Both the position numbers and the translations under genes were made by a program. This document shows positions 43,690 through 51,427 of a DNA stretch of 64,000 nucleotides, one piece after another. Under the pieces are notes generated by a model that was given only the letters and a program-made list of their open reading frames with translations, did not search any database and was not told the DNA's origin. The stretch is from Paenilisteria rustica (lineage in GTDB: Bacteria > Bacillota > Bacilli > Lactobacillales > Listeriaceae), in the NCBI RefSeq assembly GCF_013820765.1, contig NZ_JABJVM010000003.1:248001-312000 (forward strand). Reading direction: 5' to 3'. Each line of letters opens with the position of its first letter. Position 1 is the stretch's first letter.

Positions 43690-43757
43690 AGAAAGCGCTT
43701 GACAAAATGTTACGTTCGTATTATTATGGTGTTAGTTAGTTTATCATGCTAACTAAC
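43690..43757 (+). promoter_or_regulatory. Promoter with XylR-like operator and cre-like half site
   Basis: TTGACA (43699-43704) and TATTAT (43722-43727) are 17 bases apart. Downstream the dyad GTTAGTTAG (43731-43739) / CTAACTAAC (43749-43757) closely resembles Bacillus xyl operators (TTAGTTTG...CAAACTAA). GAAAGCGCTT overlapping the -35 box resembles a CcpA site. Confidence 0.82.
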
Positions 43758-43777
43758 TTGATGAGGAGGGACCAGTG

Positions 43778-46045
43778 ATGAAATTTACAGATGGTATTTG
43801 GCTCGTAAAAGAGGGTTTTGAAATCCAGAATCCGAAAGAAGTATTTGACTATAGTTTGAAAGCGGATACAGTTACCGTTTTTGCTCCTTTTAAAAAAATT
43901 AAATCGCGTGGGGATACGCTGAATCTTGGTTTGATGACGACGGAGATTAGTTCGCCGCGAGAAGATGTGTTTACGGTTCGTTTGAAGCATCATGATGGTG
44001 GGGAGCGTAAGTCGCCTGCATTTGAGATTAATGAGCAGCAAGTTGCTCTGAAAACGACGGATGACGAGAAAGCGATTACAATCCAAGCTGGTGATTTGAA
44101 AGTTGCGATTGATAAGGAAAATTATGCGTTATCTTTTTATGGAAATGAGCAGTTTTTGACGAAATCGGATGTGAATGGCCAAGGTTACGTTACGTCTGCG
44201 GATCAGAATTACATACGCGAACGGCTTGATTTGGGCGTTGGAGAGAATATTTATGGGCTTGGCGAGCGCTTTACGAACTTTGTGAAGAATGGCCAGACGG
44301 TGGATATTTGGAATAAGGATGGCGGCACGAGTAGTGATCAGTCGTACAAGAACATTCCATTTTTTGTGAGTAATAAGGGGTATGGCGTTTTTGTGAATCA
44401 TCCGGAACATGTGTCGTTTGAAGTTGGTTCGGAGCACGTGTCAAAAAATCAGTTTAGCGTCGCGGGTGAGGCGCTGGAGTACATGATTATTTACGGTCCG
44501 ACGATGGAGGAAATTTTGCGGAAGTATACGGATTTGACTGGGAAACCGGCATTGCCGCCTGCGTGGTCGTTTGGTTTATGGCTTAGCACGTCGTTTTGTA
44601 CGGACTACGATGAGGCGACGGTAAATTCGTTTATTGATGGCATGAAGGAGCGCGATATTCCGCTGGATGTGTTCCATTTTGACTGTTTCTGGATGAAGGA
44701 TTTTGAGTGGTGTAATTTTGAGTGGGATCGTCGTGTTTTCCCAGAACCTGAGAAGATGCTCGCGAACTTGAAGGCGAAGGGTTTGAAAATCTGCGTTTGG
44801 ATTAACCCGTACATTGCCCAAAAGTCGGCGCTTTTTGCGGAAGGTAAGGAGCACGGTTATTTCATTAAAAATAAAGATGGATCTGTGTGGCAGTGGGATT
44901 TGTGGCAAGGTGGGCAAGCGATTGTTGACTTTACGAATCCGGCGGCGTGTGCGTGGTATCGTGATAAGCTGAGTGCGTTGATGGACATGGGCGTGGATGC
45001 GTTCAAGACGGATTTCGGCGAACGAATTCCAACTGATGTGCAGTATTTCGATGGTTCTGATCCTGAAAAAATGCATAACTATTACGCGTATATTTACAAT
45101 GAAGTCGTGTTTGATCTTTTGAAGGAGAAACGTGGGGAGCAAGAAGCGGTGTTGTTCGCGAGATCGGCAACAGTTGGATCGCAAAAATTCCCGGTTCATT
45201 GGGGCGGCGATTGCCTTTCTACGTATAGCTCGATGGCGGAATCGTTGCGTGGTGGCCTATCGTTTATGCTATCTGGATTCGGCTTCTGGAGTCATGATAT
45301 TGGCGGGTTTGAAGAGGGCGCGACGCCTGATATTTACAAGCGTTGGACGCAGTTCGGTTTGTTGTCATCGCATAGCCGTTATCATGGAAACGTGGAATAT
45401 CGTGTGCCGTGGATTTTCGATGAGGAAGCGGTGGATGTGACGCGGAAATTTACGAAGCTGAAAATGCGCTTGATGCCGTATTTGTTCAAACAGGCGGTGA
45501 CGGCGCACAAGGATGGTATGCCGATGATGCGTCCGATGGTGCTTTCGTATATGGAAGATCCAGCTGCGGCAACGCTTGACCGACAATATATGCTGGGTGA
45601 GAATTTGCTCGTAGCTCCGATTTTTAACGAAGAAGGTCGCGGCGAATTTTACCTTCCAAAAGGCAAATGGACGAATATCCTGACTGATGAGGTTTATGAT
45701 GGTGGCACGTGGGTTAGCGAGCATCACGATTACATGAGTTTCCCGCTTTTGGCGAAGGAAAATAGTATTATCGTGTGCGGTTCGCGGGATGATCACGCGG
45801 AATACGATTACGCAGAGAACCCGACGATCCATGTTTACGGTTTTGAAATGGCTAGCACAAGCGCAGAAACGGTGATTTACCAAGCGAACGGCACGCAAAA
45901 AGCGACAATCCGCGTTGAAAATACCGGTTCTGAAATAACCGTTCACACAGAAGGTTTAGCAAACTACGAAGTCATCTGGCATAAACAACACGAATCGGGT
46001 ACAAAAACAGTCCAAACATCTGAAAAAACAATCAAACTAGCATAA
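43778..46045 (+). CDS. yicI: GH31 alpha-xylosidase (YicI-like)
   Basis: A 755-residue family 31 glycosidase. The catalytic nucleophile is Asp412 in F-K-T-D-F-G-E, close to the position in E. coli YicI (Asp416), and W-I-N-P-Y-I-A-Q-K and G-F-W-S-H-D-I-G-G-F are family motifs. YicI-type enzymes remove alpha-linked xylose, for example from isoprimeverose. The start at 43778 is 8 bases after GAGGAGGG; a GTG three bases earlier is possible. A GPH-type symporter gene follows, as in yicI-yicJ of E. coli. Alpha-glucosidase activity cannot be excluded. Confidence 0.88.
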   Translation: MKFTDGIWLVKEGFEIQNPKEVFDYSLKADTVTVFAPFKKIKSRGDTLNLGLMTTEISSPREDVFTVRLKHHDGGERKSPAFEINEQQVALKTTDDEKAITIQAGDLKVAIDKENYALSFYGNEQFLTKSDVNGQGYVTSADQNYIRERLDLGVGENIYGLGERFTNFVKNGQTVDIWNKDGGTSSDQSYKNIPFFVSNKGYGVFVNHPEHVSFEVGSEHVSKNQFSVAGEALEYMIIYGPTMEEILRKYTDLTGKPALPPAWSFGLWLSTSFCTDYDEATVNSFIDGMKERDIPLDVFHFDCFWMKDFEWCNFEWDRRVFPEPEKMLANLKAKGLKICVWINPYIAQKSALFAEGKEHGYFIKNKDGSVWQWDLWQGGQAIVDFTNPAACAWYRDKLSALMDMGVDAFKTDFGERIPTDVQYFDGSDPEKMHNYYAYIYNEVVFDLLKEKRGEQEAVLFARSATVGSQKFPVHWGGDCLSTYSSMAESLRGGLSFMLSGFGFWSHDIGGFEEGATPDIYKRWTQFGLLSSHSRYHGNVEYRVPWIFDEEAVDVTRKFTKLKMRLMPYLFKQAVTAHKDGMPMMRPMVLSYMEDPAAATLDRQYMLGENLLVAPIFNEEGRGEFYLPKGKWTNILTDEVYDGGTWVSEHHDYMSFPLLAKENSIIVCGSRDDHAEYDYAENPTIHVYGFEMASTSAETVIYQANGTQKATIRVENTGSEITVHTEGLANYEVIWHKQHESGTKTVQTSEKTIKLA

Positions 46046-46053
46046 AAAATCGA

Positions 46054-46077
46054 GCCCATCTCCGCGTTGAGATGGGC
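46054..46077 (+). other. Intergenic hairpin between yicI- and yicJ-like genes
   Basis: GCCCATCTC and GAGATGGGC form a 9-bp stem with a six-base loop. No T run follows, so it may moderate read-through or protect the mRNA end. Confidence 0.65.
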
Positions 46078-46102
46078 GACTACTAAAAAGGTGGGAAAAT
46101 AT

Positions 46103-47488
46103 ATGGAAGCAACAGGAAGAATATCGACGGAACAGCCATTGAAAGCAATGGTGCCATGGAAAGAACGAATTAGTTATGGTTTAAGCGATACAGCATGTAA
46201 TCTAGCATTTCAAGTTATTTCGACCTATTTAATGTTTTTCTATACAGATGTATACGGACTAAGCGCTGCGGCAGTAGGAACACTATTTCTAGTTGCGCGT
46301 GTCATCGATGCATTTGATGGACCGATTATCGGGATTTTCATCGATCGTACCAATACACGTTGGGGCAAAAGTCGACCATTCTTCCTATGGTTCGCGGTTC
46401 CATTTGGCCTCATGTGCGTACTAACGTTTACGACACCAGGCTTTGACGACGCTGGAAAATTGGCATGGGCTTATATCACATATATTTTAGTAGGTATTTT
46501 ATATTCATGCGTGAATTTGCCAATCACATCGATTTTGCCAAGTTTGACGAATAATCCACAAGAAAGAACAGTACTCGGAACGATTCGCCAATTCGGTGGA
46601 ACGCTAGGACAAATCATTGTAACCGTATTCACTTTACCAATCGTAGCGGCACTTGGAAAAGGTGACGACCAAAAAGGCTTTTTCCTCACGATTTTGATTT
46701 TTTCAATCGTGGCTGTGGTATTATTGCTCAATACTTTCTTCAATACGAAAGAACGGATTGAGAACAGACAAAAAGTTGTGCGTGTGAAAGATAGTATCCA
46801 GGCGATTAAGCGCAACTGGCCATGGGCGATTATGATTTTGATGAACTTCATTTATTGGATGGCTATGACGATGAAAAACCAAACGACGATTTACTTTTTC
46901 AAGTATAACTTGGGACGTGAAGATTTGGTGCCGATGATTATGGCGCTTGCATTTGGGTCACTTTTGACATTGCTGATGACGCCGGCTGTGGCTGGACGAT
47001 TGGGCAAACGAAACACGATGGTTGGCGGACTTGTTCTGGCGATTATTGGACAAGCGGTTATGGGCATTGGGGCGTATAGCTTGAGCGTGCCGATTATCAT
47101 TGTCGGCGTTGTGATTAACGCATTCGGAACTGGCTTTATCTCTGGATTGCTTTCGGTTATGCTCGCGGATACTGTCGATTATGGCGAGTGGAAAAGCGGC
47201 GTGAGAGCACAAGGTTTGCTGACTTCTGCATCGAGCTTCGGCGCGAAATTCGGAATGGGAATTGGCGGCGCGATGACGGCAGGAATTTTGGCAGCAGGTG
47301 GTTACCAAGCGAATAAAGTTCAATCTACAAGCGCGCTTCATGCGATTGAGTTCAACTTTATTTGGATTCCGATTGTCGGCTTCGCGATTGCAGCGATAGC
47401 GTTGATGTTCTATAAAGCCGATAAGCAGGAGAAGATGTATCTTGTAGAGTTGGCGGAACGTAACGCGAAATTGAAGAGTGAAGAATAA
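46103..47488 (+). CDS. yicJ: GPH-family glycoside:cation symporter (YicJ-like)
   Basis: A 461-residue protein with twelve membrane helices. N-terminal Y-G-L-S-D-T-A-C-N-L-A-F-Q and the loop D-A-F-D-G-P-I-I-G-I-F-I-D-R-T-N-T-R-W-G are GPH (melibiose carrier/xyloside transporter) signatures; a later D-T-V-D-Y-G-E-W-K-S-G-V-R motif is also conserved. It probably brings in an alpha-xyloside such as isoprimeverose for the YicI-like enzyme. The start at 46103 follows AAAAAGGTGGG. Terminator after the stop. Confidence 0.9.
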   Translation: MEATGRISTEQPLKAMVPWKERISYGLSDTACNLAFQVISTYLMFFYTDVYGLSAAAVGTLFLVARVIDAFDGPIIGIFIDRTNTRWGKSRPFFLWFAVPFGLMCVLTFTTPGFDDAGKLAWAYITYILVGILYSCVNLPITSILPSLTNNPQERTVLGTIRQFGGTLGQIIVTVFTLPIVAALGKGDDQKGFFLTILIFSIVAVVLLLNTFFNTKERIENRQKVVRVKDSIQAIKRNWPWAIMILMNFIYWMAMTMKNQTTIYFFKYNLGREDLVPMIMALAFGSLLTLLMTPAVAGRLGKRNTMVGGLVLAIIGQAVMGIGAYSLSVPIIIVGVVINAFGTGFISGLLSVMLADTVDYGEWKSGVRAQGLLTSASSFGAKFGMGIGGAMTAGILAAGGYQANKVQSTSALHAIEFNFIWIPIVGFAIAAIALMFYKADKQEKMYLVELAERNAKLKSEE

Positions 47489-47497
47489 ACGAATAGG

Positions 47498-47531
47498 CGC
47501 AATCAGAAATTTTCTGGTTGCGTTTGTTTTT
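47498..47531 (+). terminator. Terminator of the alpha-xylosidase operon
   Basis: CGCAATCAGAAA / TTTCTGGTTGCG stem followed by TTTGTTTTT. Confidence 0.85.
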
Positions 47532-47658
47532 GATGCGCTATGAAGACGACTGCGATAGCTACATTAATAAATGGTTGGTTAAAACGCCGAATCAGACAAT
47601 ATATCTAGGAGTAAAGGGCGGTTTTTATGCTTTTTTTGTACGTGTCCCTGATTGGTTA

Positions 47659-47687
47659 TTGACATCTAATTAATAAGTGTATATAAT
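47659..47687 (+). promoter_or_regulatory. Promoter of the SRPBCC-MarR operon
   Basis: TTGACA (47659-47664) and TATAAT (47682-47687) with 17-base spacing. AAGTGTA occurs twice around the -10 box and GTACTTA follows, a likely site for autoregulation by the MarR protein. Confidence 0.75.
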
Positions 47688-47724
47688 ATAAGTGTACTTA
47701 TCAAAAAGGGGGAAGGTTACTATA

Positions 47725-48144
47725 ATGAAATTTAGCTTTGAATTAAAAACCGAGGCAAGCATGGAACAAATTTGGGGTTTATACGAGGATGTGAATAAAT
47801 GGTTCTCGTGGGAAGCAGATTTAGAAGAGATAGTTTTAGAAAGTGGATTTAAAACAGGTACAAGTGGCACAATGAAACTAGTTGGGAGACCACAGACGCC
47901 ATTTGTATTAACTTCTGTTATAGTTAATAAAGAATTTACTAATAAGACAGTGATTCCAACAATTGGAGAAATCTACTTCAGTCATGAACTTTCTAAGGTT
48001 GAGAGTAAAACAGTAGTGAAACATTCTGTTGAATTTGTTCCGCTTAATAGAGAGGCTACATTTGAAGATTCGGCCCTTATTTCACGCGTATTTGCCGCAG
48101 TACCTAAATCTGTTTTTTCGCTTATAGAGATTGCTAATGGATAG
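47725..48144 (+). CDS. SRPBCC/START-fold (polyketide cyclase-like) protein
   Basis: A 139-residue protein with the SRPBCC outline: F-S-F-E-L-K-T-E-A-S-M-E-Q-I-W-G-L-Y-E-D-V at the start, central beta strands, and a long C-terminal helix. These proteins bind hydrophobic ligands. The ATG at 47725 follows GGGGGAAGG. The gene overlaps a MarR-type regulator by 8 bases, which suggests that the two respond to the same compound. Ligand unknown. Confidence 0.82.
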   Translation: MKFSFELKTEASMEQIWGLYEDVNKWFSWEADLEEIVLESGFKTGTSGTMKLVGRPQTPFVLTSVIVNKEFTNKTVIPTIGEIYFSHELSKVESKTVVKHSVEFVPLNREATFEDSALISRVFAAVPKSVFSLIEIANG

Positions 48145-48601
48145 TTTCCCATCTGAATTTCGGTCTAAACCCAATGAGTCAACCGGATTATCATTTATAA
48201 AAGTTTATAATCTGTGGCATAAATCAGTAAAAGATGAGCTAAGGCGTGTGAATTTAACTCATCCGCAGTTCACGGTATTAGCATCATTGGGGTATCTTAG
48301 CCAAATGGATCAAGAAATATCACAAGCCGATATCGCAAAACAAGCTGATATAGACGCAATGACAGTATCTACAATCATTAGGAAGTTAGAGCAGGCGCAG
48401 TTATTAATTCGTCAAGAGTCACCAACTGATACTCGAGCAAAGTCAATTAAATTTACAGAAGATGGACGTGTAGCCTTGTCTAAGGCACTCCCCTTAGTCG
48501 AGGGTGTGGATAATGATTTCTTTGGTAGTTTAGAAACAGAACAACAGGAGTTTAACACTTTGTTATTAAAATTGATTGACAGGAATATAGAGGAGAGTTA
48601 A
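48137..48601 (+). CDS. MarR-family transcriptional regulator
   Basis: A 154-residue winged-helix protein: L-T-H-P-Q-F-T-V-L-A-S-L, S-Q-A-D-I-A-K-Q-A-D-I-D-A-M-T-V-S-T-I-I-R-K-L-E and a wing with D-T-R-A-K-S-I-K-F-T-E-D-G. It starts inside the SRPBCC gene; ATG at 48137 is favoured over TTG at 48131 by AGAGA spacing. It probably regulates its own operon. Confidence 0.9.
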   Translation: MDSFPSEFRSKPNESTGLSFIKVYNLWHKSVKDELRRVNLTHPQFTVLASLGYLSQMDQEISQADIAKQADIDAMTVSTIIRKLEQAQLLIRQESPTDTRAKSIKFTEDGRVALSKALPLVEGVDNDFFGSLETEQQEFNTLLLKLIDRNIEES

Positions 48602-48989
48602 GTATTTTCGGTTTTGTATCAAGAATTAGGACAGCTACATGCGAAATAAGCGTCCGTAATGGCATTTTTTCGATATCGAGACACGTCTGAAAAGGCGTGT
48701 TTTTCGGTTGGCCTAGCATGAGCAACTCCTATTCAATTTTGAAATACGTTTGCTTTTTGTCTATTTAATAGTTTTCTATGAGCGCAAAAAAAACAAGCTA
48801 GCAGGGGAACTAGCTTGAAAAAGGATAGGATAGTCAATTACGAAAAAGGGGGGAAACGTAAAAGCTATCGTGTTTACAAATACTATATTACAGAAAATAG
48901 ATGAAAACAAAAGGAAGGAAATCTAAGAATTTCATGAAAATGAAAACGTACAAGCTATACTGAAATGCACGATACTATTTTTTCGTCCA
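48602..48989. other. Intergenic region with two hairpins and purine-rich leader
   Basis: ACACG...CGTGTTTTT at about 48682-48706 looks like a terminator for the MarR transcript. CAAGCTAGC/GCTAGCTTG-like arms at about 48792-48818 form a second hairpin followed by A-rich DNA and AAAAAGGGGGGAAACG (48844-48859), a very strong ribosome-site-like tract with no convincing reading frame after it. Confidence 0.5.
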
Positions 48990-49187
48990 GTGAAAACCGT
49001 TTTCGAAATATTTGTAACCACTCGCGGCATTACGGTGGCACAGATTGAGCATCCAGAAGGTTACGTCGCGGCGGCATCATTTATTCGGTTTATGCGAGCA
49101 CGTATGATGAGACGATTGCGACAAAAATATCGCGAACACGGCCTTATTTTAAGAAAAAGAGTGATGATGCGGATAAGGAGTAAATAG
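48990..49187 (+). CDS. Possible small basic protein (65 codons)
   Basis: GTG at 48990 opens a frame rich in arginine (F-M-R-A-R-M-M-R-R-L-R-Q-K-Y near residues 34-47). There is no ribosome site upstream, and I do not recognise the product. Composition is plausible for a nucleic-acid-binding peptide, but the frame may be chance or the relic of a longer gene. Confidence 0.25.
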   Translation: MKTVFEIFVTTRGITVAQIEHPEGYVAAASFIRFMRARMMRRLRQKYREHGLILRKRVMMRIRSK

Positions 49188-49258
49188 AAATTATTTTTTT
49201 GCGAATACACGAAATGGGGTTATGTGGTATACTACAATGGCTAATGGAGGTGAGGATA

Positions 49259-49498
49259 TTGTTTAAGAAATTGAATCATTTGTATGATGAGCATCCTTAT
49301 CGGAGTGTCTTGATAGCAGTTGCTGCAAGTAGTGTGCTAGGTATTTTGATAGAATATATGGTAAATCGTGATTTTATAGGATCAGCAATTTATGGAATGA
49401 TATTTTATACTATTTTGATGTTGTTACAGGCTAAGAGACGAGTCAAAAAAATGAAGAATAGAAACGAACAAGGCAAATATACAGAAAGGACGCGCTGA
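49259..49498 (+). CDS. Small two-helix membrane protein
   Basis: A 79-residue protein with helices at about residues 15-31 (V-L-I-A-V-A-A-S-S-V-L-G-I-L-I) and 39-56 (I-G-S-A-I-Y-G-M-I-F-Y-T-I-L-M-L-L), then a strongly basic tail. The TTG at 49259 is placed after GGAGGTGAGG (49246-49255); an in-frame ATG at 49244 overlaps that ribosome site. A -10-like TATACT lies near 49228. Function unknown. An inverted repeat around its stop (ACAGAAAG/CTTTCTGT, about 49481-49520) is a probable terminator. Confidence 0.65.
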   Translation: MFKKLNHLYDEHPYRSVLIAVAASSVLGILIEYMVNRDFIGSAIYGMIFYTILMLLQAKRRVKKMKNRNEQGKYTERTR

Positions 49499-49765
49499 AA
49501 AAGTGAGGCTCTTTCTGTATTTCAAAATATACGATGTGTCATATAATGTATAGTATTTCTTCCAGTGTTTTCTAATAATTGACAGCGAGGGTGAATGCGG
49601 TTACAATGGTGGTGAATCATTTTTTATGGGAGCCTTCAGTCGCGGATTTATATCTTGACTAACGTAGATGGATGCTTAAGTGGCAATAGTAGAATGGCGC
49701 GAAAAGAGAAGTCTGCAGTAAGGGAAGTAGCATATTGTCCCAATACAAATGAAAGGACTGTCGTT

Positions 49766-50158
49766 ATGAATAAAGATGCAATGAGTGTATTCAACGCTTA
49801 CAATGAGGCACTAATCCAAGGAGATTTTGAAGGAGTTTTTGAAACAATGGCTGATGATATAATATGGCATCAACCAGGAAATAGCCCGCTTTCTGGAGTA
49901 ATTGTTGGGAAACAGGCTTTGGGTCAACATCTTGGGAAATTTGCAGAAAAAAGCAATGGCACATTTAAGGTTATAACTAACTGGGTTTCAAGTAATGATT
50001 GTTTCGTTGCGGCAAATGTTACTTTTGTTGCGGAACATAGTAATGGGGACAAATTAGATATGAATGGTATGGACTTATTCAAGATAGAAAATGGTCAAAT
50101 TCAAGAAGTATGGTTATTTTCTTCCGAGCAGGCGATCGAGGATGTTTTTTGGAGTTGA
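49766..50158 (+). CDS. SnoaL-like (NTF2 superfamily) protein
   Basis: A 130-residue alpha+beta barrel protein: F-N-A-Y-N-E-A-L-I-Q-G-D-F-E-G-V-F, then D-D-I-I-W-H-Q-P-G and the closing strands M-D-L-F-K-I-E-N-G-Q-I-Q-E-V-W. This matches SnoaL/YesE-like NTF2 proteins, which include isomerases and unknown stress proteins. The ATG at 49766 is 8 bases after AAAGGA; the open frame upstream has no ribosome site. Monocistronic. Confidence 0.85.
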   Translation: MNKDAMSVFNAYNEALIQGDFEGVFETMADDIIWHQPGNSPLSGVIVGKQALGQHLGKFAEKSNGTFKVITNWVSSNDCFVAANVTFVAEHSNGDKLDMNGMDLFKIENGQIQEVWLFSSEQAIEDVFWS

Positions 50159-50201
50159 GGGGAACGGCCTGTTCTTAACACTAGAAATAGCTAGAAAATG
50201 A

Positions 50202-50245
50202 AGTGGAGAATCGCCTTAATCATTTAGGCTCTCCGCTTTTTTTTG
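50202..50245 (+). terminator. Terminator after the SnoaL-like gene
   Basis: AGTGGAGAATCGCCTTA pairs with TAGGCTCTCCGCT, followed by eight T. Confidence 0.82.
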
Positions 50246-50335
50246 AAAGTCTCAAAATTATAGTATACTAATGATATGGGCGTTGGTGAGAAAATGGCTA
50301 TACTATAAAATAATAAGTCCAAAAAGGAGAACCAC

Positions 50336-51043
50336 ATGAATACAAATGAAGTGATGCAGCAACTCGAATCTCTCGGTTCTGAGCAAACGAAAAAGACCCT
50401 TTGCAAACATGGTGCGAACGAGCCTATTTTCGGTGTTAAAATTGGGGATATGAAGAAATTTCTAGTTAAGAAAATAAAGGATCAGGATGTCTCGCTGGAG
50501 CTTTTTGCAACTGGGAACTATGATGCTCAGTATTTAGCTGGCCTAACGATTAATCCGAAAGAAGTCACCAAAGAAGAGCTGCTTAACTGGGCAGAAACTG
50601 CGAATTGTACTGCCATAAATGAAGCTATCGTAGCGAGCCTTGCAGCGGAAACGTCATATGCAACGGAACTCGCACAAATTTGGATGGCGTCTGGTGAAGA
50701 ACAAATCGAGGACACTGGATGGAGCTGTTACGCTAATTATTTATCACTTGCGCCGAATGAGGAAATTAACGAAACGGAGGTGCTGGAGCTTTTAGAACAG
50801 GTTGAAAAGAATATTCATGCTGCCCAAAATAGTGTTAAATATACGATGAATCAATTTGTCATCTGTGTTGGAACTTACTATCCGCCATTACTTGAAAAAG
50901 CGATTTCTGTTGCAAAGAATATCGGCCAAATTCATGTAGATATGGGTGATACTTCATGTAAGGTTCCGCTAGCAACGGGTTACATCGAAAAAGTGATTGA
51001 AAAAGATCGCGTCGGGAAGAAACGAAAGCGCGCTATTTGTTAG
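50336..51043 (+). CDS. DNA alkylation repair protein (AlkD-like HEAT-repeat)
   Basis: A 235-residue all-helical protein. F-G-V-K-I-G-D-M-K-K-F (around 32-42), W-S-C-Y-A-N-Y near 130 and V-D-M-G-D-T-S-C-K-V-P are features of the alkylation repair family related to AlkD, whose HEAT repeats hold damaged DNA. This subgroup is shorter at the N-terminus than B. cereus AlkD; glycosylase activity is not certain. AAAAGGAGA precedes the ATG. Monocistronic. Confidence 0.85.
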   Translation: MNTNEVMQQLESLGSEQTKKTLCKHGANEPIFGVKIGDMKKFLVKKIKDQDVSLELFATGNYDAQYLAGLTINPKEVTKEELLNWAETANCTAINEAIVASLAAETSYATELAQIWMASGEEQIEDTGWSCYANYLSLAPNEEINETEVLELLEQVEKNIHAAQNSVKYTMNQFVICVGTYYPPLLEKAISVAKNIGQIHVDMGDTSCKVPLATGYIEKVIEKDRVGKKRKRAIC

Positions 51044-51427
51044 ATATAGGCCTGTGAACATGACGTCTTTTAAAAGCTCAGGAAACGGATTGCTATGTAA
51101 TTGGTTACTGGGCTTTTTTATGTTTCCTTTTCGGACGGTGCATATCGAACATGGGGAAAAAGTGATAAATTAGGATTGCTCGGAGGGGTGGGGTTTTGAG
51201 GGCGAGGGTTATGTGAGTAGGATGGCGCGATCAGGGTTTGCTGGTTGCGTCTTATTTTTTCCTAGGCTTTCTGAGTAGCACGAGAACCAGGACTTATATG
51301 AAACTACCAATTTAGCTATAGTACGTAACATCATGTACATGTTACTAAGGGAGGGGGTGTACATGTGGAAATATATTGAATATAATGGAGGAAGGTAGTT
51401 TTTATATAATCTAAAGGAGATGTCTAA
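51044..51427 (+). promoter_or_regulatory. Intergenic region with terminators and a dyad before the helicase gene
   Basis: AAAGCTCAG...CTGGGCTTTTTT (about 51072-51119) is a likely terminator for the repair gene, and GCGATCAG/CTGGTTGC near 51227-51243 with a T run is a second hairpin. GTAACAT (51325-51331) and ATGTTAC (51339-51345) form a perfect 7-bp dyad with GTACAT inside, a good operator candidate; TGTACATGT recurs at about 51358-51366. AAAGGAG at about 51412-51418 is the helicase ribosome site. Confidence 0.55.

Noticed and set aside
51061-51171. 36-codon ATG frame after the AlkD-like gene
   Set aside because: No ribosome site, and it overlaps the probable terminator.
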